Below are positions 27,123-38,090 of a stretch of 64,000 bases of DNA, piece after piece (position 1 is the stretch's first letter; each line of letters starts with the position of its first letter). The position numbers and the translations under genes were made by a program. The stretch is from Hippea jasoniae (GTDB taxonomy: Bacteria; Campylobacterota_A; Desulfurellia; Desulfurellales; Hippeaceae), in the NCBI RefSeq assembly GCF_000744435.1, contig NZ_JQLX01000016.1, positions 21,407-85,406 on the forward strand, read 5' to 3'. The notes beneath the pieces were generated by a model, which ran no database searches, was not told the origin of the DNA, and saw only the letters and a list, made by a program, of their open reading frames with translations.

Positions 27123-27463
27123 TCTAATGCTCCTTTCTTGTAAGCATAAATCCAGCCCACAAAAACCATTACAACAAACAAACCCATCTCAATAACACCT
27201 AAAACGCCAAGCCCCTTAAAATCAACAGCCCACGGATACATGAATATCGCCTCTATATCAAACAAAGTAAACATAATTGCAATGATATAGAAGCGTATAT
27301 TCATGTGGTGCAGTTCACTCAGCATCGGATAACCGCACTCGTAGAGGTCAAACTTTTCCTCGTAATACTCCTTAGGGGCTAAATACTTAGAAACCGCCAG
27401 CATAGCAAAGAAAATAACAAAGAGGATAATGACGGATATAAAAGCAATCAACCAGTTAGTCAT
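27113..27463 (-). CDS. nuoA: NADH-quinone oxidoreductase subunit A
   Basis: A 116-residue membrane protein with three hydrophobic segments and the conserved loop [12 protein letters not shown] plus [12 protein letters not shown]. It is the first gene of the complex I operon. A GGGGGTCGGAG stretch precedes the ATG, and a promoter lies about 45 bases upstream. Confidence 0.95.
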   Translation of the reverse strand: MTNWLIAFISVIILFVIFFAMLAVSKYLAPKEYYEEKFDLYECGYPMLSELHHMNIRFYIIAIMFTLFDIEAIFMYPWAVDFKGLGVLGVIEMGLFVVMVFVGWIYAYKKGALEWE

Positions 27464-27506
27464 ACTCCGACCCCCTTTAACACATTACTTTCCTACATTT
27501 CGCCCA

Positions 27507-27534
27507 ATTTTACATCAAATAGAACTTATGTCAA
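27507..27534 (-). promoter_or_regulatory. Sigma-70-type promoter of the nuo operon
   Basis: On the minus strand TTGACA (27534-27529), a 16-base spacer and TAAAAT (27512-27507). It lies between the nfnB terminator and nuoA. The predicted leader is about 37 nt and shows no obvious structure. Confidence 0.7.
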
Positions 27535-27550
27535 TAATAAACCAACAACA

Positions 27551-27581
27551 AAAAACCAAAAGCGGCAGACCAAACTGCCGC
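27551..27581 (-). terminator. Terminator after nfnAB
   Basis: On the minus strand a perfect 7-bp stem GCGGCAG/CTGCCGC with a 6-base loop is followed by TTTTGGTTTTTT. It begins 8 bases after the nfnB stop and separates nfnAB from the nuo operon. Confidence 0.88.
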
Positions 27582-27588
27582 CTATTTT

Positions 27589-29846
<2,258 letters not shown>

Positions 29847-29882
29847 AACCTCCCAACAACCTTTATTTTCTATAAAATCGCT

Positions 29883-30461
29883 TTAAAATTTAAAAACCAA
29901 ACTCCCCAAAAACGACGAGATTACAAACTCCTTTTTTCTACAATTATTTTTCTTAAATTTAACAATATACTGTTTACTCCACCGCTCATCCTTCAAAGAA
30001 TAAAGCCAGCTACTTCTAAAATCGTTTTTATCGATCAACTCGATCGATTCAGGTCTTTGTATATTGCCGCATTCAGAAATATAAACAATCCAGAATGAGT
30101 TCTTCTTATCCAGATTATTTAGATTAAGATCAGGTGTATAAAATGCAAGGTAATAAATATCATATTTATCAAATTCATCAATATATTGCCTGAATTTTTT
30201 TACAAAGAGATTCTCTTTAGATAGTGATTTTAAGTATTCTTCAAAGAGTTTTTTATTGAAATGCGTAACAGTGGCTTTCGCTATGGTTGAAAAATCCCTA
30301 TAAAGCGTCTTAGATTGGGTATGGGCTTGAAGGTGCTCTAAATAAATGGATTTATAGCTTCTAAAACCCAGTGAGGCAAGTTTTTGTTGCAGGGCACAGC
30401 CGCTTACTGCAAAAACTACAAGAAAAAAAATCAAAAAACTAATCTTCTTTTTCATTCTCAT
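29883..30461 (-). CDS. Predicted lipoprotein, unknown function
   Basis: A 192-residue protein with a basic start, a hydrophobic signal and the lipobox AVSGC (Cys about 22). The mature part is rich in Tyr, Lys and Asp and ends in a beta-like segment (VKFKKNNCRKKEFVISSFLGSLVFKF has two basic patches). I do not recognise a family. It overlaps the TPR gene upstream by 23 bases and is the last gene of the cheB-to-aroB run. Confidence 0.65.
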   Translation of the reverse strand: MRMKKKISFLIFFLVVFAVSGCALQQKLASLGFRSYKSIYLEHLQAHTQSKTLYRDFSTIAKATVTHFNKKLFEEYLKSLSKENLFVKKFRQYIDEFDKYDIYYLAFYTPDLNLNNLDKKNSFWIVYISECGNIQRPESIELIDKNDFRSSWLYSLKDERWSKQYIVKFKKNNCRKKEFVISSFLGSLVFKF

Positions 30462-31107
30462 CCTCTACAAGTAGTCTATTTAAAGCTTCTTTTGCCTCTT
30501 CATTATCGGGCTCTTTTTTCAAAATCTTTTTATAAACATCTATGGCATCCTCTATATACCCCTGCTTTTCATACAGCTTTGCAAGTGTAATCGTAGCTTC
30601 CTCTTCCTCTTCAGTCTCTTCTGCTTCCTCAAGCTCAATCTTTGGTATGTCTGACTCACTATCCATCTCTTCTACGATTTTTTCAACATCCTCCTCAGGC
30701 GGCTGCACCATCTGACTCAATTTCAAAAGCTTATCCTTATATTGCTCTTTTTCTTCTATTTTGAGCAACTTTTCATAAACATCCACCGCTTCTTTTGTCT
30801 TGCCCAGATGCTCATAGCTTTCAGCTAAAAGCTCAAGTGCTTTTATATTGGTTTTTTGAATATTTGCAGCCGTTTCAAGATAGGCAACAGCCGCATCGTA
30901 ATTACCCTCTTCTATAAGAATTCTGCCAATCAAAACCAAAGCCAGAGCGTATCTGGGGTATCTTTGTAAACCATCTATCAAAATCTGATATGCCTTATCG
31001 TTTTGTTTTGATTTAAAGTAAAGCAAGGCAAGCGGATAAAAATATACGCTCTCTGACTTATTTTTGTTGTAGTAAACCTCCAAACGCTCAATCAGCCTTT
31101 TGTGCAT
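30439..31107 (-). CDS. Tetratricopeptide-repeat protein
   Basis: A 222-residue cytosolic protein made of TPR units (for example VLIGRILIEEGNYDAAVAYL and ALELLAESYEHLGKTKEAVD), then a very acidic linker with runs of Glu (about residues 150-172), then one more TPR near the C-terminus. No signal peptide. The role is probably a protein scaffold; the partners are unknown. It overlaps aroB by 20 bases and the lipoprotein gene by 23. Confidence 0.75.
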   Translation of the reverse strand: MHKRLIERLEVYYNKNKSESVYFYPLALLYFKSKQNDKAYQILIDGLQRYPRYALALVLIGRILIEEGNYDAAVAYLETAANIQKTNIKALELLAESYEHLGKTKEAVDVYEKLLKIEEKEQYKDKLLKLSQMVQPPEEDVEKIVEEMDSESDIPKIELEEAEETEEEEEATITLAKLYEKQGYIEDAIDVYKKILKKEPDNEEAKEALNRLLVEDENEKED

Positions 31108-32158
31108 CTATAGCCTCAATAACCTCACTTTTTACTATCGCCTGCGAGATTATAGAACTGCCTATCCCCCTTGTCAAGACAAAATGCAATCTCATATCTC
31201 TGTTTTTCTTATCGTTTAGCATAATTTCAAACATTCTCTCTGAAGAAATATTACTATCAATTTTGGTGGGTAGGTGTAGTTTTTTAAGTAGAGCTTCCAC
31301 TCTACCTATTGTGGATTCTTCAATCAAACCTTTATTTAAAGACAACCTTAAAGCCATCAAAATACCTATTGCTACAGCCTCCCCGTGGAGATAAACCTTA
31401 TAATCAGTAATGCTTTCTATTGCATGGGCAAATGTATGGCCTAAATTCAAAATCGCCCTTCTTGATGACTCCTTCTCATCATCCTCAACAACTTCCACTT
31501 TATCCTTTATGCTCTTTTCTATAATCAATCTCAAAACACCTGTTTCTTTATTTTTAATCTCTTTGATATGTTCCTCAATATAATCAAACAGATCGCTATC
31601 CATAATAATGCCGTATTTTATAACCTCAGCGAAAGCTGAAAAATACTCCCTGCCAGGAAGTGTCTTTAAAAAATTCACATCGACAAAAACCGCATCGGGC
31701 TGATAGAAACTACCGATTATATTTTTATAACCGCCGTAGTTTATGGCTGTTTTTCCTCCGATTGAGCTATCCACCATTGCAAGAAGCGATGTTGGGATAT
31801 GAATCAAACCCATACCACGCATATAACTGCTTGCTGCAAAACCAGCAATATCACCAACCACTCCACCACCGACACCTACAAGATAACTGCTTCTGTCTGC
31901 CCTGTTTTTAAGCAAAAAGTCATAAATTTCAAAAAGGGTTTTGTAGTTTTTGCTCTCCTCACCTGCCTCAAACACGCACACTTCAGTAGAAAATTTCTCA
32001 AAAACAGAACTTTTATATAGCCTGTATAAATTTGAATCTGTAACAAAGAAACAGCGCCTATCTTTTAAATTTTCATAGATAAAATCAAACCCCTCATTTA
32101 TGTAAACCGGATATGGCTTTGATGTTTTAACATCTATCTTGATAATTCTTTGTGACAT
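31088..32158 (-). CDS. aroB: 3-dehydroquinate synthase
   Basis: A 356-residue NAD- and metal-dependent enzyme that converts DAHP to 3-dehydroquinate, the second step of aromatic amino-acid synthesis. Motifs GVGGGVVGDIAGFAASSYMRG, TSLLAMVDSSIGGKTAIN, the metal-ligand segments NLGHTFAHAIE and HGEAVAIGI, and KVEVVEDDEKE are present. It overlaps the upstream gene by 25 bases. Confidence 0.96.
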   Translation of the reverse strand: MSQRIIKIDVKTSKPYPVYINEGFDFIYENLKDRRCFFVTDSNLYRLYKSSVFEKFSTEVCVFEAGEESKNYKTLFEIYDFLLKNRADRSSYLVGVGGGVVGDIAGFAASSYMRGMGLIHIPTSLLAMVDSSIGGKTAINYGGYKNIIGSFYQPDAVFVDVNFLKTLPGREYFSAFAEVIKYGIIMDSDLFDYIEEHIKEIKNKETGVLRLIIEKSIKDKVEVVEDDEKESSRRAILNLGHTFAHAIESITDYKVYLHGEAVAIGILMALRLSLNKGLIEESTIGRVEALLKKLHLPTKIDSNISSERMFEIMLNDKKNRDMRLHFVLTRGIGSSIISQAIVKSEVIEAIDAQKAD

Positions 32159-33189
32159 CGCCTCACCTGTCTGTAATTTACAAATTTATATGTCATGACA
32201 GACCAGTTTCTATCATCAAAAAACAACAATCTACCTATAAGCATATTTCTGTCGGTGTAGTTATCTATTTTCCCTCCAGATAGATAGAAGTTTATAAATT
32301 TGCCAATATCATGGCCAAGCGCTGAAGCAAAAGTTGGATCTGCAAAGTATGTTTGTCTATAATTTTCAACAAAATTGTTATTATCACACAAATAATACGG
32401 CGTTACAAAACCAAAGTGTCTGATGGCGCTTCTTCTTAATTTTAACAAATCGCTATCAACCTCCTCATCCACAGACAATACATCTTCCGGGTAGATATCG
32501 TAATAATCCAAAAGGTTTAAGATCTGAACAACAACCTTTTGAGGGGCAAAAATAATCAGTGTGTCTATATGATTGGTGTATCTAAACACCCTTCCCCTTG
32601 TAATACCTGCAACCTTTTTAACCTCCTCTACGCCAAAAAAATCCTTAATGAAACTATCTATAAGGTTTATAAATGAAGGTATAGCCTCAACATACTCTGC
32701 CTCTTTGTTGCAATACGACAGTGAACTTAAAAAAATATCCCTCTCTTTTTTGTATAGTTTTCCAAAAGAGTAAAACACAGCAATTCTGCCACTATTGATA
32801 GAGCATACCTTCTCTGAAAGCTGTCTTGCTGCTGCAAGCGGATCGTAACCGTAAAAGACAACATTACCGCATACCTTTTTCGGTTTGTAAAACGGCAGAA
32901 TAACAAGTATATTTTTATTGCATAGCTGATCTATCACAGCTTTTGCTGCTTGCTCAAAAAACGGTCCAACAACAACATAGCTTTTTTTTCTTTCCAAAAC
33001 CTTTGTCAGATTATCGTTTGAGTTTGCTGTCTCTATAGTTAACTGGCTATTTAAAGATAGCTTCAAACCATCTAAAAGCTGTTCTGCATAGCCGTTGAAT
33101 GAGCCACCAAACGGTGCAATATAGAGTATATCAGCACCATAGCTGTTTATCGCAAAAAGAAGAATTATTATTGCAATTAACTTCCTCAT
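32134..33189 (-). CDS. Periplasmic type-1 binding-fold protein, LpoA/YraM-like (unknown)
   Basis: A 351-residue protein with a cleavable signal peptide ([19 protein letters not shown]). The mature part alternates hydrophobic strands and helices in the way of type-1 periplasmic binding folds: ILYIAPFGGSFNGYAEQLLDG, VVGPFFEQAAKAV, NILVILPFY, GRIAVFYSFG, and TLIIFAPQKVVVQILNLLD. Proteins of this fold near peptidoglycan genes act as penicillin-binding-protein activators (LpoA), and murA lies three genes upstream. I cannot name a ligand. Function is inferred from fold only. Confidence 0.55.
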   Translation of the reverse strand: MRKLIAIIILLFAINSYGADILYIAPFGGSFNGYAEQLLDGLKLSLNSQLTIETANSNDNLTKVLERKKSYVVVGPFFEQAAKAVIDQLCNKNILVILPFYKPKKVCGNVVFYGYDPLAAARQLSEKVCSINSGRIAVFYSFGKLYKKERDIFLSSLSYCNKEAEYVEAIPSFINLIDSFIKDFFGVEEVKKVAGITRGRVFRYTNHIDTLIIFAPQKVVVQILNLLDYYDIYPEDVLSVDEEVDSDLLKLRRSAIRHFGFVTPYYLCDNNNFVENYRQTYFADPTFASALGHDIGKFINFYLSGGKIDNYTDRNMLIGRLLFFDDRNWSVMTYKFVNYRQVRRCHKELSR

Positions 33190-33815
33190 TGCTCCAACAA
33201 CGACTTAATTTTCTTTAAATCATCAAGAAAAATATCGATTGCCTTGGGGTTTCTTAAAAGGTAGGCTGGATGATACAAAGGCACAACAGCTATACCGTGA
33301 TAATCAAACACCCTGCCACGCAGCATACCCAAAGCCGCCTTCTGATTTGTTAGCTCATAAGTTGAGTATCTGCCCAGTGTTGCAATAACCTTAGGTTTTA
33401 TAAGCTCAATTTGCTTTTTTAAAAATCCAAAACAGGCTACAAGCTCATCCGGCAAAGGGTCTCTGTTTGCAGGCGGTCTGCATTTTAAACAGTTGGCTAT
33501 ATAGATATCGTTTTTATCTATACCCACATCATCTAAAAGCTGACGCAGTAGTTTGCCCGCTCTTCCTACAAACGGCCTTCCCTGTATATCCTCATCTTTT
33601 CCTGGCGCCTCACCAACAAACATCAGGCTTGCATCAAAACTTCCCTCACCAAATACCGTTTTGGTTTTTGTTTTATAAAGCTCACATCTCCTACAATGTT
33701 CAGCTTCCTGTTTGAGCTGCCTAAAAATATCCTCCTTTGTGTGTATATTTATGCTCCTCATATATTCAACACCCAAACCCTTATAAAATGTAAGTATATC
33801 GATAATCGATTTCAT
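33186..33815 (-). CDS. Family 4 (Fe-S) uracil-DNA glycosylase
   Basis: A 209-residue enzyme that removes uracil from DNA. The cluster ligands are visible as [18 protein letters not shown] and the later cysteines in [14 protein letters not shown] and ACFGFL. Catalytic motif [20 protein letters not shown] and the closing motif HPAYLLRN match family 4, which is common in thermophiles. The start ATG overlaps the hisG stop (ATGA). Confidence 0.93.
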   Translation of the reverse strand: MKSIIDILTFYKGLGVEYMRSINIHTKEDIFRQLKQEAEHCRRCELYKTKTKTVFGEGSFDASLMFVGEAPGKDEDIQGRPFVGRAGKLLRQLLDDVGIDKNDIYIANCLKCRPPANRDPLPDELVACFGFLKKQIELIKPKVIATLGRYSTYELTNQKAALGMLRGRVFDYHGIAVVPLYHPAYLLRNPKAIDIFLDDLKKIKSLLEQ

Positions 33816-34414
33816 TTTAACAGTTCAATGAATTGTGATATCTCTTCGTTTTTGGTATAGAAGGCAACCCGATTTGATACCAAAACAGCTGTGGATTCAA
33901 AGATCTCCTCAACCACCTTAAGGCCGTTTTCCTTAAGCGTCCTGCCTGTTGAAACAATATCCACTATACAGTCTGCAATACCAAGCAGTGGGGCAAGCTC
34001 AATCGAACCGTATAGTTTTATAATTTCGGCATTGAGTCTTTTCTGAGCAAAAAACCTCTTTGCTATATTAACAAACTTTGTAGCTACCCTTATTGTGCTG
34101 TTTTTCTTAAAACACTCTGTATCTTTTGCTGCCACAACCATTCTGCAGTAGCCGATACTTAAATCAACAAGCTCAAACAGATCGCTTGCGTTTTCGTTTA
34201 ACACATCCCTGCCCACCACGCCCAAATCTGCTGCGTTTCGTTCAACATAAGTGGGCACATCCTGAGCACGCACAATAAGAAATCTATAATTGGACGAGCT
34301 ATCGTAGAAATAAAGCCTCCTTGATGTGGGTATCTCAACATTAATTGAGGCTTTTGAGAAAACCTCTATGGTTTCCTCCATCAATCTGCCCTTTGGCAGT
34401 GCTATGGTTATCAC
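33812..34414 (-). CDS. hisG: ATP phosphoribosyltransferase, short (HisZ-dependent) form
   Basis: A 200-residue HisG catalysing the first step of histidine synthesis. ITIALPKGRLMEETI, DVPTYVERNAADLGVVGRDVL and the PRPP loop DIVSTGRTLKENGL are present. It lacks the C-terminal regulatory ACT-like domain, so it should need the HisZ regulatory subunit, which is not in this window. It overlaps murA and the UDG gene by 4 bases each. Confidence 0.95.
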   Translation of the reverse strand: MITIALPKGRLMEETIEVFSKASINVEIPTSRRLYFYDSSSNYRFLIVRAQDVPTYVERNAADLGVVGRDVLNENASDLFELVDLSIGYCRMVVAAKDTECFKKNSTIRVATKFVNIAKRFFAQKRLNAEIIKLYGSIELAPLLGIADCIVDIVSTGRTLKENGLKVVEEIFESTAVLVSNRVAFYTKNEEISQFIELLK

Positions 34415-35664
34415 TCTTTTTCTCTCCTTATTACAGCCCCAAGGTTTGAAAGTTTTTCCTCAAGCTTTTCATATCCTCTATCGAGATGGTAAATCCTTAA
34501 GACCTCTGTTTTGCCCTCTGCTGCCAATCCCGCAATAACAAGGCTTGCCGATGCCCTCAAATCGGTGGCCATCACAGTAGCCCCAACAAATCTATCAACA
34601 CCGTTTACAACAGCCTCATTGCCTGAGATTACGATATTAGCACCAAGCCTGTTGAGCTCTGCTGCATGCATAAAGCGGTTTTCAAATATAGTCTCCTTAA
34701 TAATGCTGCTACCATCCGCCAACGACAATACCGCCATAAATTGAGCCTGCATATCTGTTGGAAAGCCTGGATAAACAGCCGTGCTGATTATTGTAGGTTT
34801 TATTGTTTTGCCCCCAACAACTGCCACATCCTTATCGATAATTTCAATCTTTCCACCAATCTCCTTAAACTTATCAACTATGGCATCCATTGCATAAATC
34901 GGCATACCTTTGATGGTTACCTCAGATGATGTAGCTAAAGCAGCAACCATCAAAGTGCCAGCCTCAATTCTATCGTTCATTACGGTATATTCAACACCGC
35001 TAAGCTTATCTACCCCATCTATTCTAATGATTGAGTCACCTATACCATCTATCTTTGCACCCATCATAATCAGCATTTTAGCAAGGTCAACAACCTCTGG
35101 CTCTTTGGCTGCATTTTTCATGACCGTTTCTCCATCTGCTAAAGTTGCCGCCATCATAAGATTCTCTGTGCCTGTAACAGATGGAATATCAAAGTAGATA
35201 CTACCGCCTTTGAGTTTTTTTGCTGTAGAAACAATATAGCCGTTTTCGATTTTTACATCCGCAGATAGAGCCCTAAGGCCATCTATATGAAAGTTTACAG
35301 GCCTTACACCGATGGCGCATCCCCCAGGCAGGGAAACCTCAGCATTATGCAGTCTTGCCATCAAAGGACCAAGGACAAGAATGGAGGCTCTCATTGTTTT
35401 TACAAGCTCATACGGCGCTTTATTTGAGTCTAAATTGGAGCAGTTTATCACAATAGTTTTATCTTCCCTTTTACATCTACACCCAAGTTCAACAAGCAGC
35501 TTGCACATCGTGGCAATATCTTTAAGGTCTGGCACATTGTGCAAAATAACATCTTCTGTTGTTAGAATTGCTGCAGCCATCATGGGCAGAGAGGCGTTTT
35601 TTGAGCCGCTAACGGTAACCTCTCCTTTTAGTGAATTTGGTCCTTCTATAACGAATTTATCCAT
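34411..35664 (-). CDS. murA: UDP-N-acetylglucosamine 1-carboxyvinyltransferase
   Basis: A 417-residue EPSP-synthase-fold enzyme that starts peptidoglycan synthesis by adding enolpyruvate to UDP-GlcNAc. VSGSKNASLPMMAAAIL at the N-terminus, the active-site Cys loop LPGGCAIGVRPVNFHI (about residues 113-128; Cys present, so fosfomycin-sensitive type) and ATDLRASASLVIAGLAAEG near the end are visible. It overlaps the CoA-binding gene by 8 bases. Confidence 0.96.
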   Translation of the reverse strand: MDKFVIEGPNSLKGEVTVSGSKNASLPMMAAAILTTEDVILHNVPDLKDIATMCKLLVELGCRCKREDKTIVINCSNLDSNKAPYELVKTMRASILVLGPLMARLHNAEVSLPGGCAIGVRPVNFHIDGLRALSADVKIENGYIVSTAKKLKGGSIYFDIPSVTGTENLMMAATLADGETVMKNAAKEPEVVDLAKMLIMMGAKIDGIGDSIIRIDGVDKLSGVEYTVMNDRIEAGTLMVAALATSSEVTIKGMPIYAMDAIVDKFKEIGGKIEIIDKDVAVVGGKTIKPTIISTAVYPGFPTDMQAQFMAVLSLADGSSIIKETIFENRFMHAAELNRLGANIVISGNEAVVNGVDRFVGATVMATDLRASASLVIAGLAAEGKTEVLRIYHLDRGYEKLEEKLSNLGAVIRREKE

Positions 35665-36121
35665 TGAGCCTATCTTTATATCGAATAAGAGCTTTTTTTA
35701 AGCAGTAATCCATAATAACAATCAAGCCAGCTTCTGATGCTATTTTGTAAGCTTCTTCGGATACCACACCCTCCTGTAGCCACAACGCCTTTGCGCCAAT
35801 TTTAACTGCTTTTTTTGCTATTTCTTCGGCATATTCGCTTCTTCTGAAAACATCCACAACATCAACGGGCTGATCTATCTTTTCTAAATCTGCATAGCAT
35901 TTCAGACCAAATATCTCTTTAACAGCAGGTCTAACGGGGATTATGTTATAACCGTTCTGGAGCAAAAATTTTGCAACATCATAGCTGGGTCTGTTGGGTT
36001 TTGGGCTTAAACCCACCACAGCTATGTTTTTCATCTTTAAAATTTCTATAATAGCTTTCTCCTGCCCTTTAGTAGGATTGCCAAAATCCACCCTGCATGT
36101 TGCAATATTCATAATCTCCAT
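35657..36121 (-). CDS. CoA-binding domain protein (YccU family)
   Basis: A protein of about 154 residues with a single CoA-binding Rossmann domain: NIAVVGLSPKPNRPSYDVAKFL, GYNIIPVRP, DVVDVFRRSEYAEEIAKKAV and ALWLQEGVVSEEA. The biochemical role of this family is unknown. I chose ATG 36121 because GGTGG lies 5 bases upstream; an in-frame GTG at 36130 inside the fliN/Y gene is less likely. It sits between flagellar and cell-wall genes. Confidence 0.85.
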   Translation of the reverse strand: MEIMNIATCRVDFGNPTKGQEKAIIEILKMKNIAVVGLSPKPNRPSYDVAKFLLQNGYNIIPVRPAVKEIFGLKCYADLEKIDQPVDVVDVFRRSEYAEEIAKKAVKIGAKALWLQEGVVSEEAYKIASEAGLIVIMDYCLKKALIRYKDRLNG

Positions 36122-36122
36122 A

Positions 36123-37094
36123 TCAACCACCCAATGATTTTATTCTTTGCTCTTTTGTCTGAATTTTTGTTATTTTGACACCAAATTTTCCACCAACCAC
36201 AACAACCACACCCTGGGCTACAACCTTGCCATTTACAAGTATATCCATCGGCTCCTCTATATTTTTATCAAGCTCAATAATAGAACCATCCTTTAGATCA
36301 AGGATATCCTTTATCAGCATCTGCTTTTCCCCGATGCGTATCTTGACCTCAAGGTCTATATCCATTATTAGGTCTAAATTTTTGGCAGAAACAGAAACCT
36401 CTGCTGGTGCAGGAGTTTCTTTGGGCTGCTCTACAACTGTTGCTTCCTCTACATCACTAAAGGGCACCTCTTGAGGCTCTTCTTCTTGTGTTTCCTCTTT
36501 TTTAAAAATATCATCCATCAAAGACTTATCAGCGCAGATCTCAATTGTTCCATCCTCTATATTTGGCAGGGCTATATCGTATTGAGCACAATAGTAGTTA
36601 TCCTGGCTAAATTCACCAACCTCAAGTGATGCATCCTTAACAGCAAACTCCAAAACCACGGGAATCTGTTCTTTTACAACGGTTGATAGATTGCCAAAAA
36701 CCTGAGAGAAAAGCTCCTTGAGAGCATCTAAATCCTCATCGGTTAACTCATCTTTTGCCTCACCCGGCCCCATAAGCATCAGATCCGAAAGAATTGAGGC
36801 AAATCGCTTATCAATCAAAGCTACAAGCAAAACACTTTTATCTTCACTGGATAGTTCTATATTTACAGAAATCTTATTCTCAGTAGCTATATCGTCTTTA
36901 TTAGAAAGTTTTAAGTCGATAAACTTGGATACAACCTCAAGCGAAAAGGCGGTTTTTAAAACCTCCTCCAAAGAGGCATTCAATAAATCAAATAGCTTCT
37001 TGGCTGTTTCATTAACCTGATTATCTGCATTATCAGACTCGTCTGTGCCACCAAACAGCTGATCAATCTCATCCTGAGAAAGCTCATCAGCCAT
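36123..37094 (-). CDS. fliY: Flagellar motor switch protein FliN/FliY type
   Basis: A 323-residue switch-complex protein. The N-terminus LSQDEIDQLFGG resembles the CheY-P-binding peptide at the start of FliM. The middle (about residues 30-190) is a CheC/FliY-like domain with weak conservation. The C-terminal SpoA/FliN domain is clear (VKIRIGEKQMLIKDILDLKDGSIIELD and VVVGGKFGVKITKI). This long architecture is FliY rather than a short FliN. It may dephosphorylate CheY-P as well as form the C-ring; the conserved phosphatase residues are not obvious. It lies 10 bases after fliM. Confidence 0.82.
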   Translation of the reverse strand: MADELSQDEIDQLFGGTDESDNADNQVNETAKKLFDLLNASLEEVLKTAFSLEVVSKFIDLKLSNKDDIATENKISVNIELSSEDKSVLLVALIDKRFASILSDLMLMGPGEAKDELTDEDLDALKELFSQVFGNLSTVVKEQIPVVLEFAVKDASLEVGEFSQDNYYCAQYDIALPNIEDGTIEICADKSLMDDIFKKEETQEEEPQEVPFSDVEEATVVEQPKETPAPAEVSVSAKNLDLIMDIDLEVKIRIGEKQMLIKDILDLKDGSIIELDKNIEEPMDILVNGKVVAQGVVVVVGGKFGVKITKIQTKEQRIKSLGG

Positions 37095-37104
37095 AGCAAA
37101 CCCC

Positions 37105-38088
37105 TTAAGTTAAAATTTTAAGAATCTTAACCGCCTTATTCTCTCCCTTTTTGCCAAGCATCACCTTAAATTTATCAACGCCGTTTAAATAGGCATCAAG
37201 CTCATCTGTGGTTTTCTTATCCAAGATAAGTAAATCCCCTTCGGATAGCTCCAAAAAATCCACTACTTTCATAACGGTAGAGCCCAATCTAAAGTCAATA
37301 TCAACAAGCACCTCTTTTAAAACCCTTGCGATATCTTCCGTTCTATCCTCTGAAGCTTTCTTTGAGCGAGCAAGTATATCATGTGTGCCGATTTTACTCA
37401 ATACAGGCTCAAGTACAATAACAGGTAAACACCAATTGATAATTCCGCTTGCCTCACCAAGTTTAACCTCAAAAACAACCAAAACAACAATTTCTGAAGG
37501 TGCCACAATCTGCACGACATTGGGGCTTGACTCCTGAGAAACCACCTCAAATGAGATATCCATTATCGGCTCCCAGGCTACCCTCATCTCTTCCATAGCT
37601 TGCTTTACAACATCAAGCAGGATGCTTTGCTCAATATCTGTAAACATACGGTTGAGATTGTTAGACTCACCCGTTCCACCAAGCAGTCTATCGACAAGTG
37701 CGAAGCCTATATCTGGCTCTAAAGAAAAAACACCGTTTCCATCAAGCGGAGCAAGACTAATAACATTGAAACTAACATTATTTGATAAAGAAAGCACAAA
37801 TTCCGCATAGGTCATCTGATCTACGCTGACCACCTCTATCTCAACAATGGAGCGCAAAAATGCAGACAGCTTACTGGAAAAATTCCGTGAAAATTTATCA
37901 TGGAGGTTTTTTATAGCCCTGATCTGCTCTTTTGATACCTTATCGGGCCGCTTGAAATCATAAAGGGAGATCTTTTTGGGCTCTACAATCTCTTCTACAG
38001 TTTCTTCGGGGGTCTCTTCAACAAGCTCATCTTTATCTAAATTGGTTAAAAGCGCATCTATCTCTTCCTGAGATAGGATTTCAGGCAT
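37105..38088 (-). CDS. fliM: Flagellar motor switch protein FliM
   Basis: A 327-residue protein with the N-terminal CheY-P-binding motif LSQEEIDALL, the middle domain with DRLLGGTGESNNL and TDIEQSILLDVV, and a C-terminal SpoA domain (VDIDFRLGSTVMKVVDFLELSEGD). It forms the torque-generating C-ring with FliG and FliN/Y. It is 2 bases after cheB. Confidence 0.93.
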   Translation of the reverse strand: MPEILSQEEIDALLTNLDKDELVEETPEETVEEIVEPKKISLYDFKRPDKVSKEQIRAIKNLHDKFSRNFSSKLSAFLRSIVEIEVVSVDQMTYAEFVLSLSNNVSFNVISLAPLDGNGVFSLEPDIGFALVDRLLGGTGESNNLNRMFTDIEQSILLDVVKQAMEEMRVAWEPIMDISFEVVSQESSPNVVQIVAPSEIVVLVVFEVKLGEASGIINWCLPVIVLEPVLSKIGTHDILARSKKASEDRTEDIARVLKEVLVDIDFRLGSTVMKVVDFLELSEGDLLILDKKTTDELDAYLNGVDKFKVMLGKKGENKAVKILKILT

Positions 38089-38090
38089 CT

